From Pseudofabraea citricarpa (taxonomy: Eukaryota > Ascomycota > Leotiomycetes > Helotiales > Dermateaceae): 64,000 nt of DNA. The position numbers and the translations under genes were made by a program. Shown here piece after piece: positions 10,676 through 21,674 of the stretch. Numbering within the stretch: position 1 is the first letter of the stretch; each line of letters begins with the position of its first letter. Under the pieces are notes generated by a model. It was given only the letters and a program-made list of their open reading frames with translations. It did no database searches and had not been told where the DNA came from. The stretch is taken from the NCBI GenBank assembly GCA_029641185.1, contig JAPWGK010000019.1, forward strand, positions 1,025,921 to 1,089,920. Reading direction: 5' to 3'.

Positions 10676-13600
10676 CTAACCCCAGGTTCCACCTCCACCA
10701 CCCCGTCCCTGCCTTTTTTGCGCGGATAAGCGCCAATCGTCTTCGGCAGCAAATTTATTATACAATGGCTGGATTCTCTCTGCCTTCTTTCGTTTCGACA
10801 GCTTATCTGTGGGAGCAACTTTGAAGAAGGTCGGCGCTGCCTCCACCAACCATTTTGGCTCGATACTGCTTGTGCAATGCATATACTCCTTGCTTGTAAG
10901 CACAAGTGTATGGTAAATGACCCATTCTGCTTGCTTTCCGAATAGCGCTGAACTCGGATGTAGATAGACTGGGGTGCCTTCAATCAACGTTTTGTAGCCC
11001 TCTTGAGGGTCTTTACGGGCGGAATTACGGAAGAAACCACTGCAAAGCGCTTGGCGTACCTTTTGAGTGTTGCGGCCACAGGAGACGATGGAGTGCTTGT
11101 ATCTTTCCATAATCTTGACCAATTGGTCTCTGACGTCTTTAGCACGACGCATGGAACGAGCCTGAATGAAGTTTTCGAAACACCATGGATTAGCAAACTT
11201 GTTCTGCTTCCAGCCATTATAAACGTTCAAGAGAGTTAAGTGATCGCCATGTGGGTCGTGAAATTTGGCCTTCTTTTGATCCGCCTGTGTTTGCTTCTCC
11301 TTCGGACGATAAAAAACGGTTGGCATTGAGAGCATTGCAACGATGCTTAATATTTCGTCGGAGCAGCCTAAATCAACAGAAGCAATCAGGACCTTTGCAA
11401 GTGCTGGTTCCATGGGGAAGTCTGCCATCTTTCGACCAAGCCTGGTCAGAAGACCTTCATCATCCAGCGCGGAGAGAGCATACAGCTCCTCCAGAGCTGT
11501 TAACATGGTATTCGTAGGTGGCGGATCCATAAAGTCAAAATGCAAGAGATCATTGATGCCCATTGCTTTTAACATAAGAATCGTGAGTGACAAATTCTGT
11601 CTTTGGATTTCTGGGATAGATGTAGGTAACATTTCAGATTGAAATGCAGCTTCTGTATATAAACGGAAGCACTTTCCAGGACCAGTTCTTCCAGCACGCC
11701 CAGCACGTTGTTTGGCTTGAGCCTGTGAAATAGGTGTAATAACCAAAGAATCCATACCAAGTTTTGGATCATATGCGTTTTGCTTGACAAAACCAGGATC
11801 GATAACATAGTAAATATGATCAATCGTGATGGAAGTCTCAGCGATGTTGGTGGCAATGACAACTTTACGACTTCCAGGTGGTGCAGGATCAAAGATCTTG
11901 CTTTGCATTTCGCTGGGCAGAGCTGAGTAGACAGGTAGAATGATCAGTTCTGGCACACTAGGTCCAAGTGCCTTCATTCTCTCGAACAAGATCTCGCAAC
12001 TCGTGTCAATCTCTTCTTGCCCTGTTAAGAAAAGAAGAATATCTCCCGGCGGCTCGGTCAAGTGGATCTGCATGACTGTAACAAGTGCAGCGTCGAGATA
12101 ATCGGATTCTGGCTCTCGCGAGTACATGACCTCAACCGGAAAGGTACGACCTGGAATTGAGAAGATAGGACATTCGTTGAAATAAGCTGAGAACTTATCT
12201 GCATCGAGAGTGGCCGACGTTACGATGATCTTTAAATCCGGGCGACGTTTGAGGGTCTTTTTAAGAAGGGCAAAGAGTACATCGGTAGCGATGGTACGTT
12301 CGTGAGCCTCGTCTAACATGATGACGGAGTATCTCTTAAGATCAGGATCCATCAAGACTTCTCGCTGTAACATGCCATCTGTCATGTATTTGATTTTTGT
12401 TGCAGGGCTGGTGCAGTCTTCAAATCGGATAGTATATCCAACCTCCTGACCAAGTTCGCAACCAACTTCCTCGGACACACGCTTGGCAACAGACATAGCT
12501 GCGACACGACGCGGCTGGGTACAACCTATCATACCATTATTAGCAAATCCAGCCTCGGCTAGATACTGTGTTAACTGCGTTGTTTTCCCGGAGCCAGTGT
12601 CACCAACTACAATAAGTAATTGGTTGGCATGTACAGCTTTGATTAATTCAGATCGGAACCTATAAACCGGAAGAGACTCCCGCTGCTGCTTAATCGTCAT
12701 GTCTGTCCTTCGTCCGAATGATTGTTCCTTATTTTGAGTTGCCTTCTTCCACTCTGGCACAATTTCGTTGGTCTGATCTGGCTTGGCATTCCGTAGATCA
12801 CTCGCGAACTTCTTCGCATCTGGGTTCGCCATGGGGTCTTGCCATTGTGCTGAAAGGTCCACCTTTCCACCCTCTTCAACAGCCTTATCCTGGATCTCCT
12901 GTTGTCTTAATTCTCTTCTGTCCTTGGCAAGTGTTGTTCCCGCCATAGCTGCACGATTCATTGAACCATCTGGTGCTTTGACGACTCTAATGGGTGACAA
13001 CTCCAGAGATTGCTTGGTTTGCCCAGCCAGGAAGGGTGGTTCTTCTTCTCGAATCTCAATATCAACATCCTCTTCAAGCTCCATCTCTCCTTCGCCATTC
13101 AAAGCAGCATTATAGTCCTCGTCAAGATCAGGATAGTCGGACGCTTTCACAACTCCGGATGCAATCAGTTGTCGAATCTCCCATCGCTCTGGCGAAGTCA
13201 TTCGCTTTTTGACTTTCCGGGAATTTCGTGACATATCGCCTTCAAAAACAACCACTTTGTCGTCTATAAGCCCGTATTCATCCTTGCCACCGCCTAGTCG
13301 TTCCATGTTTGCGCCGGATTGTATTCTTGCTTGAGGGGCAAGATCTCTACCAGTCTCCTGGTCCACATCCTTCATCGAAAGCCCAATCCTGCCATTCTCA
13401 ATCTTGACAACCTTGACTTTTACGGGCTGGCCTCGTTCGACGAGATCGGATGGATGGTTGACCCGAGAACCTTCTACCATGGCTGAGATGTGCACAAGTC
13501 CATCAACCTTACCTTTGACCCCATGAATATTGACGAAAGCTCCAAAGTCCTTAACGCCCGTGACATGTCCATCGTAGACTTTCATTAATACAGCAGAATC

Positions 13601-14284
13601 ATCGATTTCTGGAACAGGCGGTCTCTTAAACTGGTCATCCTCATCCTTCCTCCGCCTGCTGCTTTTATGTCCATTACGACTACGCCCGTATTCATCCTGA
13701 TCGTCGTATGTAGCCTTTCTTCGGCTCTTTGTCGCATCTCTTGACCTTGATCTTGATCTGTATTTGTCTTTGCGACTTCGCCCCCTCTCGAAATTTTCCA
13801 CTTCAGGGCTGCGACTTCGTTTTCTGCTAGGTCGTGTGGTTTTCTGTGTTCTCGCTTTGTCTCCCAAGTTTTCCAGTAATGCCAGGGTATCGTCCATCGC
13901 ATCAGCTCCATCGCCGTGACTTAGAGCTTCTTCGTCCTGCCACGGTATTTCCTTGTCGGGGAGCGCTAGGCCTGTGAACAGCTTCGTCTTGTCTTCGCCC
14001 TTTCGCGATCCATTCTCAGTCTGCTGTGGTTTCCTTCCCTTGCCGCCTTTGAATTTCGGATGCATCGTCAGGACGAGGCGATCAACACTCTCGATAAGAC
14101 TCTGTGGGAAATCGGCGCCCATTGCCTCCAGCTTCGTCTGAAACTCCTCGAGAGAGCTACATTGCGAATGTTGCGCGATTACGAATTCAGCCAAGGTTTT
14201 ATCACTAATTCCTAGATGGTTCTGCAACTCAGAGGTGACCTTAGAGACCAGAGACAGCAATTCGAGAGATTCTAGATCGTCCAT
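10676..14284 (-). CDS. PRP22: Pre-mRNA-splicing ATP-dependent RNA helicase Prp22/DHX8
   Basis: One uninterrupted frame of 1202 aa. The first ATG is at 14284 in a near-ideal context (GCCACCATGG); further upstream only a TTG is available, so this start is preferred. The N-terminus (LESLELLSLVSKVTSELQNH) is the DHX8/Prp22 signature, followed by an Arg/Ser-rich stretch (about 150-215), an S1 RNA-binding domain (about 233-308, ending GRIGLSMKDVD) and a DEAH helicase core: Walker A GDTGSGKT (561-568), TQPRR, DEAH (658-661), SAT, TNIAETS and QRAGRAGR. HA2 and OB-fold regions follow (STMRRAK-type segment reads SMRRAKDVRDQL). The family releases spliced mRNA from the spliceosome by 3'-to-5' translocation and proofreads 3' splice sites. 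The C-terminal tail is glycine-rich. An intronless helicase of this size is notable beside its intron-rich neighbours. Confidence 0.96.
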   Translation of the reverse strand: MDDLESLELLSLVSKVTSELQNHLGISDKTLAEFVIAQHSQCSSLEEFQTKLEAMGADFPQSLIESVDRLVLTMHPKFKGGKGRKPQQTENGSRKGEDKTKLFTGLALPDKEIPWQDEEALSHGDGADAMDDTLALLENLGDKARTQKTTRPSRKRSRSPEVENFERGRSRKDKYRSRSRSRDATKSRRKATYDDQDEYGRSRNGHKSSRRRKDEDDQFKRPPVPEIDDSAVLMKVYDGHVTGVKDFGAFVNIHGVKGKVDGLVHISAMVEGSRVNHPSDLVERGQPVKVKVVKIENGRIGLSMKDVDQETGRDLAPQARIQSGANMERLGGGKDEYGLIDDKVVVFEGDMSRNSRKVKKRMTSPERWEIRQLIASGVVKASDYPDLDEDYNAALNGEGEMELEEDVDIEIREEEPPFLAGQTKQSLELSPIRVVKAPDGSMNRAAMAGTTLAKDRRELRQQEIQDKAVEEGGKVDLSAQWQDPMANPDAKKFASDLRNAKPDQTNEIVPEWKKATQNKEQSFGRRTDMTIKQQRESLPVYRFRSELIKAVHANQLLIVVGDTGSGKTTQLTQYLAEAGFANNGMIGCTQPRRVAAMSVAKRVSEEVGCELGQEVGYTIRFEDCTSPATKIKYMTDGMLQREVLMDPDLKRYSVIMLDEAHERTIATDVLFALLKKTLKRRPDLKIIVTSATLDADKFSAYFNECPIFSIPGRTFPVEVMYSREPESDYLDAALVTVMQIHLTEPPGDILLFLTGQEEIDTSCEILFERMKALGPSVPELIILPVYSALPSEMQSKIFDPAPPGSRKVVIATNIAETSITIDHIYYVIDPGFVKQNAYDPKLGMDSLVITPISQAQAKQRAGRAGRTGPGKCFRLYTEAAFQSEMLPTSIPEIQRQNLSLTILMLKAMGINDLLHFDFMDPPPTNTMLTALEELYALSALDDEGLLTRLGRKMADFPMEPALAKVLIASVDLGCSDEILSIVAMLSMPTVFYRPKEKQTQADQKKAKFHDPHGDHLTLLNVYNGWKQNKFANPWCFENFIQARSMRRAKDVRDQLVKIMERYKHSIVSCGRNTQKVRQALCSGFFRNSARKDPQEGYKTLIEGTPVYLHPSSALFGKQAEWVIYHTLVLTSKEYMHCTSSIEPKWLVEAAPTFFKVAPTDKLSKRKKAERIQPLYNKFAAEDDWRLSAQKRQGRGGGGGTWG

Positions 14285-14855
14285 GGTGGCGTTTGTCCTT
14301 GCGACGAGGAGCGTCGACAATCTTTAGGAACTTTTTGGGGTCTAAAGCGTAGCCGCGTGCTAGCGCGATAATGTAGCCGCGCCTTATTAGTAGGATCTGC
14401 GATTATCAGGCAGTTTATCTGGGACCTTCACATTATGTATATTTAGAAAACATGCATCCTAGGATTTCATTTAATTGCTCAAATTAAAAGGGTCAAGAAT
14501 GGCATTTGCCTAGCTTTGCTTTAAAAGTACTCGCTGTATTGAATTATATATTTATAGTCGCGCTCTTTATATCAATGTAGCTCTAGCTGAGCTCCGTACA
14601 TCCTAGGAAGATTAATTATATCGATCGCACTTGATTTGTAAGACGATAGAAACAGATCCTGGTTAAAAAGAATACTTGGCATCCGTGACCGCCAGCCACA
14701 TCAAGACTCTGCTTGACCGAAGGTCCACTCCGAAGGGTAGGTTACCTTCAAACAGACTTGTGGGTTTGGTAAGTAAGATGCAATTGCACAGTGAAAGACT
14801 CCCTTTGTTCCGATAAGAATTTACTCGACTCAGTGTTATGTACAAATACCCGCGT
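14285..14855. other. Intergenic region between PRP22 and NDUFS4
   Basis: Contains the PRP22 promoter on the left and the NDUFS4 3' flank on the right, fairly A+T-rich at 14430-14640. No gene seen. Confidence 0.6.
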
Positions 14856-15624
14856 TTACTTCGTTCTAATATGCTTCAACTTTTTGTCTGACCATAAAAA
14901 GTTGTTGGCATACGCCTTGGGTGCAATCTTTCGCGAATTTGGCTCCTGCACATAGTACTCATAACCCTGCTTTTCAGCGAATTTGACGGCATCTTCCTTT
15001 GACTTGAATGTCATATGAGTTCCCTGCATAAAGTCTGCAGATGATTGCCAGCCCATCAATGGGTTTTCCCAACGATGGCCCTTAGGTAATATATCCCAAT
15101 CCATGCGCCAGTGATGTCCATGCCAGTCTCCAGATTGAGTTGCGGTTTTTGAGGGACGGTAAATCCTAGATTTGTTAACAGCTAGTTCATGGTATCAGAA
15201 ATCCCGTTACATACCGAACATTTCGTGCCTGGAGCTCAATCGGCGCTCCTGATAGAACTGCAGCTGCGAGAACCTCTGTATCCTCACTTCCGTTCATAAC
15301 TCGCTTTGGAATTGGTGTAAAGAGTCTTGAAATTGTCAGCAAGGTTCCTGATACAGGGAGAGGCAAAGCTCACGATGAAGCTTGGTCGGCCTCCGCGCCA
15401 TAGTCTGGCTTGTTATGCCGGACCTGGGAAGCATTTGCATCTTCATGATTGACTACAGAAGACTCCCCGGATTGGTATGCTGCTTGCGACTTGTCGGTCT
15501 TGGTCAAAGGTACACCACTCGAGGTCTGGCTATCAAATCGCACAGTGCTGGGGAGAGCCTTTCGTCCGCTTAACCCGCTATTTCTGAGTAGTCGGCCTGC
15601 GATTGAAGGTCGGAGTAGAGACAT
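14856..15624 (-). CDS. NDUFS4: NADH:ubiquinone oxidoreductase Fe-S subunit 4 (18/21 kDa), mitochondrial
   Basis: Three exons: 15624-15374, 15325-15215 and 15165-14856, with introns of 48 and 49 nt, giving 223 aa. The start is the first ATG ([17 protein letters not shown]); the basic, hydroxylated N-terminus is a typical mitochondrial presequence. The conserved ETC complex I subunit block follows the linker: [61 protein letters not shown] and [15 protein letters not shown]. Known role: an accessory subunit of the complex I matrix arm at the N module, needed for assembly and stability. It is divergent from the ATP synthase subunit f gene with a 271-bp shared promoter. The splice choice for intron 1 (acceptor TTTCAAG) is set by reading frame. 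Confidence 0.93.
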
Positions 15625-15895
15625 GGTGTGCTTCACGACTGGTAATATTGAGAAGCAATTGGTCGATCTTCAATGTCGTCCCTCGCTGAGGCTCTGGCCG
15701 GCTTAGTCATTAGCGCAAATGTGGTTTGCCGGGAAAGCGACATCGTGGTTTTCGACCTCATCAGATCACAATCCACCCCTCTGCATTTCATCAAGACCCT
15801 CTAATTGTGGTAAGTAGCTGCTCCAGCCTCGTTTGTCCCCTATAGCGAGTCAAACCACGATCAATTGGTCTTAACAGCCACTCGCAGTCTTCAAG
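15625..15895. promoter_or_regulatory. Bidirectional promoter, NDUFS4 / ATP17, with two CAATTGGTC sites
   Basis: The 271 bp between the two divergent ATGs. The 9-mer CAATTGGTC occurs twice in the same orientation, at 15656-15664 and 15862-15870, each near one start codon. It contains ATTGG, the reverse complement of the CCAAT box bound by the HAP/CBC complex. The use of these sites is inferred; I see no clear TATA box. Confidence 0.5.
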
Positions 15896-16492
15896 ATGAG
15901 CTTCATTACCCGCCGAGCACTTTCCACTCTTATTCCACCCAAGGTACGCCCAAATCTCGCAATCCGATATTTACTGTAGCATGTGGCTAATTGTGCTGCA
16001 GGTTGCCTCTCCATCTGTAAGTTTCTATGCCATCGAAAAGGCATCCCGATCAAGCTCTGCTACGGACGACCACCGACAGAGCCGAGGGAGGTGTTGTGGA
16101 TAAGGATTAGGATCGTATATTGATTTTGTCATAGGGACTCGGTGCTGCCCAAGATGCCGTCCGCATGAAGCGCGTGGTAGAATTCTATGAGAAGCTTCCT
16201 CGAGGACCAGCACCAGAGGTGAAGGCCAAGGGGCTCATGAACAGATATAAGGCCCGTTACTTCTCAGGAGAGAACGCATCGCCCATGCGTATGTCACTTA
16301 ATGCCATTATGTTGGAGAAGTTCTAGCTAACACATTGTGCTAGCTATCATCCACGTTGTTGCCGGTGTTCTCGCTCTTGGTTATGCGCAAGCCTACTACT
16401 TCCACTTGCGTAAGCTCACAGGCAATTGCCATTATAAAAAACGACCCTCTGACTAACAATCGATAGGCCACCACAAGAACAATGCCCACTAG
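15896..16492 (+). CDS. ATP17: Mitochondrial F1Fo ATP synthase subunit f
   Basis: Five exons: 15896-15943, 16002-16016, 16135-16288, 16344-16409 and 16467-16492, all GT-AG, giving 102 aa. Exon 2 is a 15-nt microexon coding VASPS. The protein matches yeast Atp17 along its length: an N-terminal STLIPPKVASP segment after a short presequence, VVEFYEKLPRGPAPEVKAKG, NRYKARYFSGENASP, one membrane helix (about IIHVVAGVLALGYAQAYYF) and the terminal HLRHHKNNAH. Subunit f is a small Fo membrane subunit involved in Fo integrity and dimerisation in the inner membrane. The gene has five exons for 102 codons, one of the highest intron densities in the window. Confidence 0.95.
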
Positions 16493-17800
16493 ATTATAAT
16501 GATCGGTAACGGAGGGAAATGGGATTGTACGATGTAGATAAAGTTACCAAGAATACCAATCAAGCTCATCTGAGGACCATCCGCGCCCTAATCTTGTGTA
16601 TGCTGAATGTGTTTGAAGCAAAGGCCACATCAAATTAGGTCTCAGGTGAACAAGCAGGCGTAGAAATCAGATGTCTTGTCGCAAGGGACGGTTAGTACAG
16701 CCCAGCAGTATAGTGCCAAGAGGGCAGCGGTTCTATTGTCCTTAACATCAGACAACCATATTATGGATTTCTGGCACGGACAAGCCTTACAGCGAACAGC
16801 CATGGTATCTTCAAAAAAGAAATTAAAGAAAAAAGTCGGATAGAAGAGTGGTATGTGAGGTAGGTTTTCGCGCGTGGATATACTTATTCGCGAGATATTT
16901 TCATGTTCTGTAATTTTGCTGAAAGTAATCTTCTGGTTGTCCTCAAACCCACGGTATCGTGCAGAAAGAAATATGTTGATATGTGTATCTGCATAGCTTA
17001 TGAAAGCAGTTTTGCAGCTGCCGCTATGAATATACGAAGGTAGATGCTGTTCTGGTTGATGCTCCATAAGTAGTTAGTTCCTTTGTAATAGCACCTCCAA
17101 CAGCCAACATTTCTAGTCAATGATTGAAACCGGGCCACTATAGAGAAGACAGCCTTGGAAGCCATCATTGGGCCCTGGCTGAGAGTTGGTGAGATAGTTA
17201 GTCTGTTCCTGGTGCTTTGTTGTGAAGAATGGCTGATGCCGAGTGGTCAGGAGCTAGAATCATCTGACCGTTTCTCTCCCTTCCCAGTGGCTATGGATCC
17301 TTTGTATCTGTAAGGACGATGGCACATTCGCCGTGTCGTGATACATTGCCCTTTGAAAGCATGTACTCACAGGATAGCAAGGCTGATATCCGTTGACCGC
17401 ATGCCACTGTTCATAGCAGCTACTCTTGAAACCAATCGTGCAGAACGAAGGATATTATTGCTGGTGCTGAGGCGATCTCCCCATACTACGGAAAGCCATC
17501 GAGGCTGAAGAATTAGCGTCTGCCCCCATCGGGCTTAGCGTGTTCCGCTGTACCTTGACAGAAGTTCGTGTCGAGCAACGTTGATGAATCAATTTCACCT
17601 CCCATACCACGTCCCTAACATCCGCGAAGGAGCTTACGTGAAGATCACTTGAGTAGCATAGTTGTTATCGCGACTCTCGACCACCCGATCCTTCAACGTC
17701 TCCTAATTCTTCCCGACTCGATCTTAAGCTCGCAAACCCAGAACGACGGGACAACGCATGCGCAGCTTCTGAGGATCTTACGCAAACACCCTGAAGACGT
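16493..17800. other. Intergenic region upstream of the disordered RGG protein gene
   Basis: Contains the ATP17 3' flank and the promoter/5' UTR of the next gene. A minus-strand open frame of 141 codons (16642-17067) has no recognisable domain and lies in the likely ATP17 3' region. Nothing else seen. Confidence 0.55.
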
Positions 17801-20800
17801 ATGATGGCAACTGAAGCCACCACTGATAACGCCGCGATCTCATCTACAACACCCGATCATGAGCTGGTAAGTCCAGAAGGGCTGCCTCATAAACGTCCAC
17901 CGGATTCGCTAACCTCGTGTAGAACAAAGCTGAAGTCCCGTCCGAGAATGCTCTCCCCGATCATCCCAAAGCGAATGGACTCTCTGCAGAAGATGGAAGC
18001 AAGCAAGAATCTGAGTCAGAGCCGGTGGATGGAGCAATCAATTCCGCAACAGTCAGCATCAGTGGAGGATCGGATACCGAAGCTACGAAAGCAGAGGCAG
18101 CAAAAGGATCTGCGGATGATAAAGGCCACGGTCGTACTACCTCAACCGTAAAGAAATTCGCATCCTTCAAGCCAGTGTCAGTCAACAAAACCTTTCTGGC
18201 AGCGAAAGGTGCTGGCATCGCTGCACCTTCAAAACTCGGGGACAAAGGTTCTGCAACAACTTCAACCAGTCAAACTGGACCGACAGCAACACTTAGCGCG
18301 AGGCCGCGACTAGTCGCAAAGTCTGGCAGTGGGCTTAGTTCCTCCACTCCTCGAACATCAACTACAGGCAACGGCACAAAGCCTGGGACCGCGCCTGATG
18401 CAAGTGCTGTATGGAATAAGAATAGACGTATGTACACTATACCAGAATACCATGAGACCAATATTAACGTATCTTAGCTACCCCTCCTTCCGATCCAAAG
18501 CGATTTACCGATGAAGAGTTGAAGCAGCAATATGGTATCCATCTAGCAACGAGACTCCAGTCCGATGATCCTGGAAAGCAAGCAAATTGGGCGGATATTG
18601 ACGATGACGACGACGACTGGGCCCCAGAAACAATTGAGTGGACGGATGGTACAAAGATTACCTTACCACAGGCAGATGAAGTTGTTGCGGCGCCAACTCC
18701 GGAACCTGAACCAATCTCGATCCTGAAGGAAACAAAACCAATTGAGATCGCAAAACCGAAATCCCCAGCGCCTCCGCAACCAGTGGCTTCCCCAACAGTA
18801 AAGACTAGTACATTTGGCTCGGGAAGAGCTGGCCTGGTATTAAAGGGAGCGGCTGAGAAACCTACTCTGGTAGCAAAACCCCCCGGGCCGCCAACCCCAG
18901 TGAAATCACCATGGGCTCCTTTACCACCGGTGGAAAAAGTTGCCCCAGTCAGTGTTGAGGTTCCTCAGACGCAACAACAGCAGAGTCGTTTCTCGCAGAG
19001 AGATTCTCACGGCTTCCAAGGAATGCCCCCTCCAGCAAAAGAGATTGCTGCTGATGATTTCAGTCGATCTTGGAGAGAGAGTAACTCAAATTCTAGCAGG
19101 GAATTGTATAACTCGCAGTCAGGACGATATGAGCCTGTAAATGATAACCGACGAGGTTCTACTCGAAACGATCAACACTCTCGCCAGCCTGCTGTATTGC
19201 AAAGACACTCACATCAGGATCACCCCGAGCCATCTGCCGCTTTCCAGACCCATCGGTCTAGTGGCCAAGATACTGGATATGGACGTCGAAGAACTTCTTC
19301 AAATGTCAGTGGAGGGAGTGGTTTATTGCGACGGATGAGCAGGGGGCATGACTTGCCACCTCCACAGGAAATGCTGAATGCTCGTCGAGGCTCACTCGCT
19401 GCTGTAAGCGACGCGCCATCTTCTCCAAGAAACTTTTCACCGTCTGGACAACCAAATCAGCGAGGATACCGCGCATCGCCGGTCATCAGCCATCCCTCGC
19501 CACATCCTGTACATGGTCACGTTGTGCCACCTACCTCAGAGGGCGTGCAAGAGGTGATGCAGACTCAAGAAGAAATTATCGAAGAGCAAAAGAAGATTAT
19601 GAGAGATAAGCGAGAAGCTGCTATCAAGAGAAGACAAGATGAAGAAGCTAAGGAAGAAGCAGCAAGAAAAGAGCGAATTCGCCTCAAGCTTGAAGCTATG
19701 GGTCCACCCCCCGAATCTAAGAAAGTGAAGAAGGATACACCAAAAGAAGAGCAAACTCCTGCCCCTACCCAGATCCAAGCTCGGGACGCAGTTGAGTCGA
19801 AAGCTGCACCCGCAACAGAATCAAAGGCGAATACAGACCCCGAAAACGCACCAGATTCACTTGAGAACAAGACAGCTGAGGCACGACAAAAGCAAACCCC
19901 TCGCACTAACGGAGCCCAAAATTCCTCTGTGCCTTCAAACTCAATCGCGGCTGAAGGCAGAAGCGCACAATCGTGGCAGAATGCACCATCTTCAGGGCCT
20001 GATAGATTTAGCACGTGGGGTTCCGCACCACCGCCACAACAGAGCTCTACAAGAAACGTATGGGGTCCTCCAACCAATGATCGTAGCCTAGGGAATGGAA
20101 CTTTCAACCCTGAGCTAGGAAGACTGCCTGAAATGCATCAATCCTCGTCTCACCCTGGACCAATCGGGCCACCAAATGCAAATCGGGGGAGTGGTAACGG
20201 ACAGTACCAGCAGGGCCGTGGACGTCCGCCTTACGAATCTCGACCTCCTCCCATCGGACCACCCAACAGACAACAGTCAATTGCTGCATGGAATGCCCTG
20301 CCTGAGAAACTCGCACAGGACGATGCGATGGCAATGAAGCAACAGCAGGAGGATATTGCTCGAAGGCGCGCAATGGATGAAGCTGGTATAGCACCAGAAC
20401 CTTCCAAAACTGTCTTCAAGGATACCTGGCGTCAAGTTTCATTGAATGAAGATGGCTCCCGCAGTAAAGTACAAGCAACGGTGACTACCTTGCATAGCGA
20501 GCAACCTGCAGCATCTCCTGCATGGAACCAAGCCAACAATCCTGGACCTAGGCATGACACTTCTCAACCTCAATTCAACGAAACCTGGCGCCGAGCTGGA
20601 GTCGAACATAGTGTACCGAGAGGTGATGCGCTAAATAGTGGTTCTCTGGCTGGCATGACAGCATCTCCTCCTGTTCGCGGTTCGAGATTCTTTCCGACTA
20701 GAGATGTTCGTTTGGAAGAGCAAGAGACCACTTTTGAACGACCAGGTTCTCCTTCCCCACCTCCACCTACTATGGCTGGACATCCAGCATATGATGGAGA

Positions 20801-21674
20801 TGTTGCTCATCCTCATGTCTCTTTGCCACGGCCACCGCCTGTGGTGAAGTTGCCTCCTGTTCTTGCGCCTATCGGGCCTCCAAAGCCCGCCACGTTTGCC
20901 GCCACTGTCGCAGCACCTCCACCTCCATCTGCCAATTCTGCACGTCCAGTTTATCCCCCACGACCCTCGCATGGTGTCCCAGAAGGTTCCCGAACATCCC
21001 CAGCAGACTGGCAGACTAGGATCAACTCTTTGATTGGACGCAAAAACTCTCCCCCAAAATCACATGCCCTCGCCGTGGATTCAGCAAGCAAGAATGCTCT
21101 CGAACTGCCAACCTCCAGATCAGCTGCAACGGTCTCTTTTCCCATGTCCGCATCTGGCATTCTATTGTCAGATGATGAGTACATATTTACTAAGCCAGCA
21201 GCTGAGGAGTGTTTTGAGGAACAAGAGATGGGCTCTTTGCCTGTCATTCGTGTTCCACACAAAGCCCCCGATCTTGCTTGGACATTAGCACCTCACCCCA
21301 AACCAATTCCCAGAAAATTTGTGGTATCTCACATCACTACTGTAGACCCAATCCCTTTCCACGGGAGCAACATGATCAGTATCATGTTGCCTGGCCAGAC
21401 TGAAGCCAAATCTGTCAATGCACCAATGCCACGACAAAAAAGTAATCCCCGACGAGGCCGTGGTGGAGCGTCTCGCAACCCTTCTTCTTCTACTCATGCT
21501 CGGGGCGGCAGAGCAAGAGAATCCCCAAACAACTTTACCTCCTCAAATAACGACCATGCATCATCCTCGTCTAGTCCAAGTACTGGAGGTCGTGGTAGTG
21601 GCTATCGCGGCCGAGGAGGACATGGAGGTTCGCCTTGGACGCCACGGCACGTTTCTACACCTGTTCATACGTGA
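17801..21674 (+). CDS. Large disordered protein with RGG/GRG tail, function unknown
   Basis: Three exons: 17801-17866, 17923-18427 and 18478-21674, GT-AG introns of 56 and 50 nt, giving 1255 aa. A second ATG follows immediately at 17804. The most conserved-looking block is at about 192-240: RFTDEELKQQYGIHLATRLQ, then an acidic run and DDWAPETIEWTDGTK. A long Pro/Ser/Gln-rich region follows, interrupted by one charged helix or coiled coil (about 545-605, EEIIEEQKKIMRDKREAAIKR onward). GPPNANRG, GPPNRQQ and GPPKPAT recur as short IGPP-type linkers. A second ordered-looking block near the C-terminus includes YIFTKPAAEECFEEQEMGSL and PIPRKFVVSH. The tail has RGRGG, RGGRAR and RGRGGHGG, typical of RNA-associated proteins. 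I do not recognise the family; an RNA or translation link is inferred only from composition. Confidence 0.88.

Noticed and set aside
14285..14320. Upstream extension of PRP22 by 12 codons
   Set aside because: It would need a TTG start; the ATG at 14284 has an ideal context and the remembered family N-terminus begins there.
16642..17067. 141-codon minus-strand open frame downstream of ATP17
   Set aside because: No known domain; includes a low-complexity FFFNFFF segment and lies in a probable 3' UTR region.
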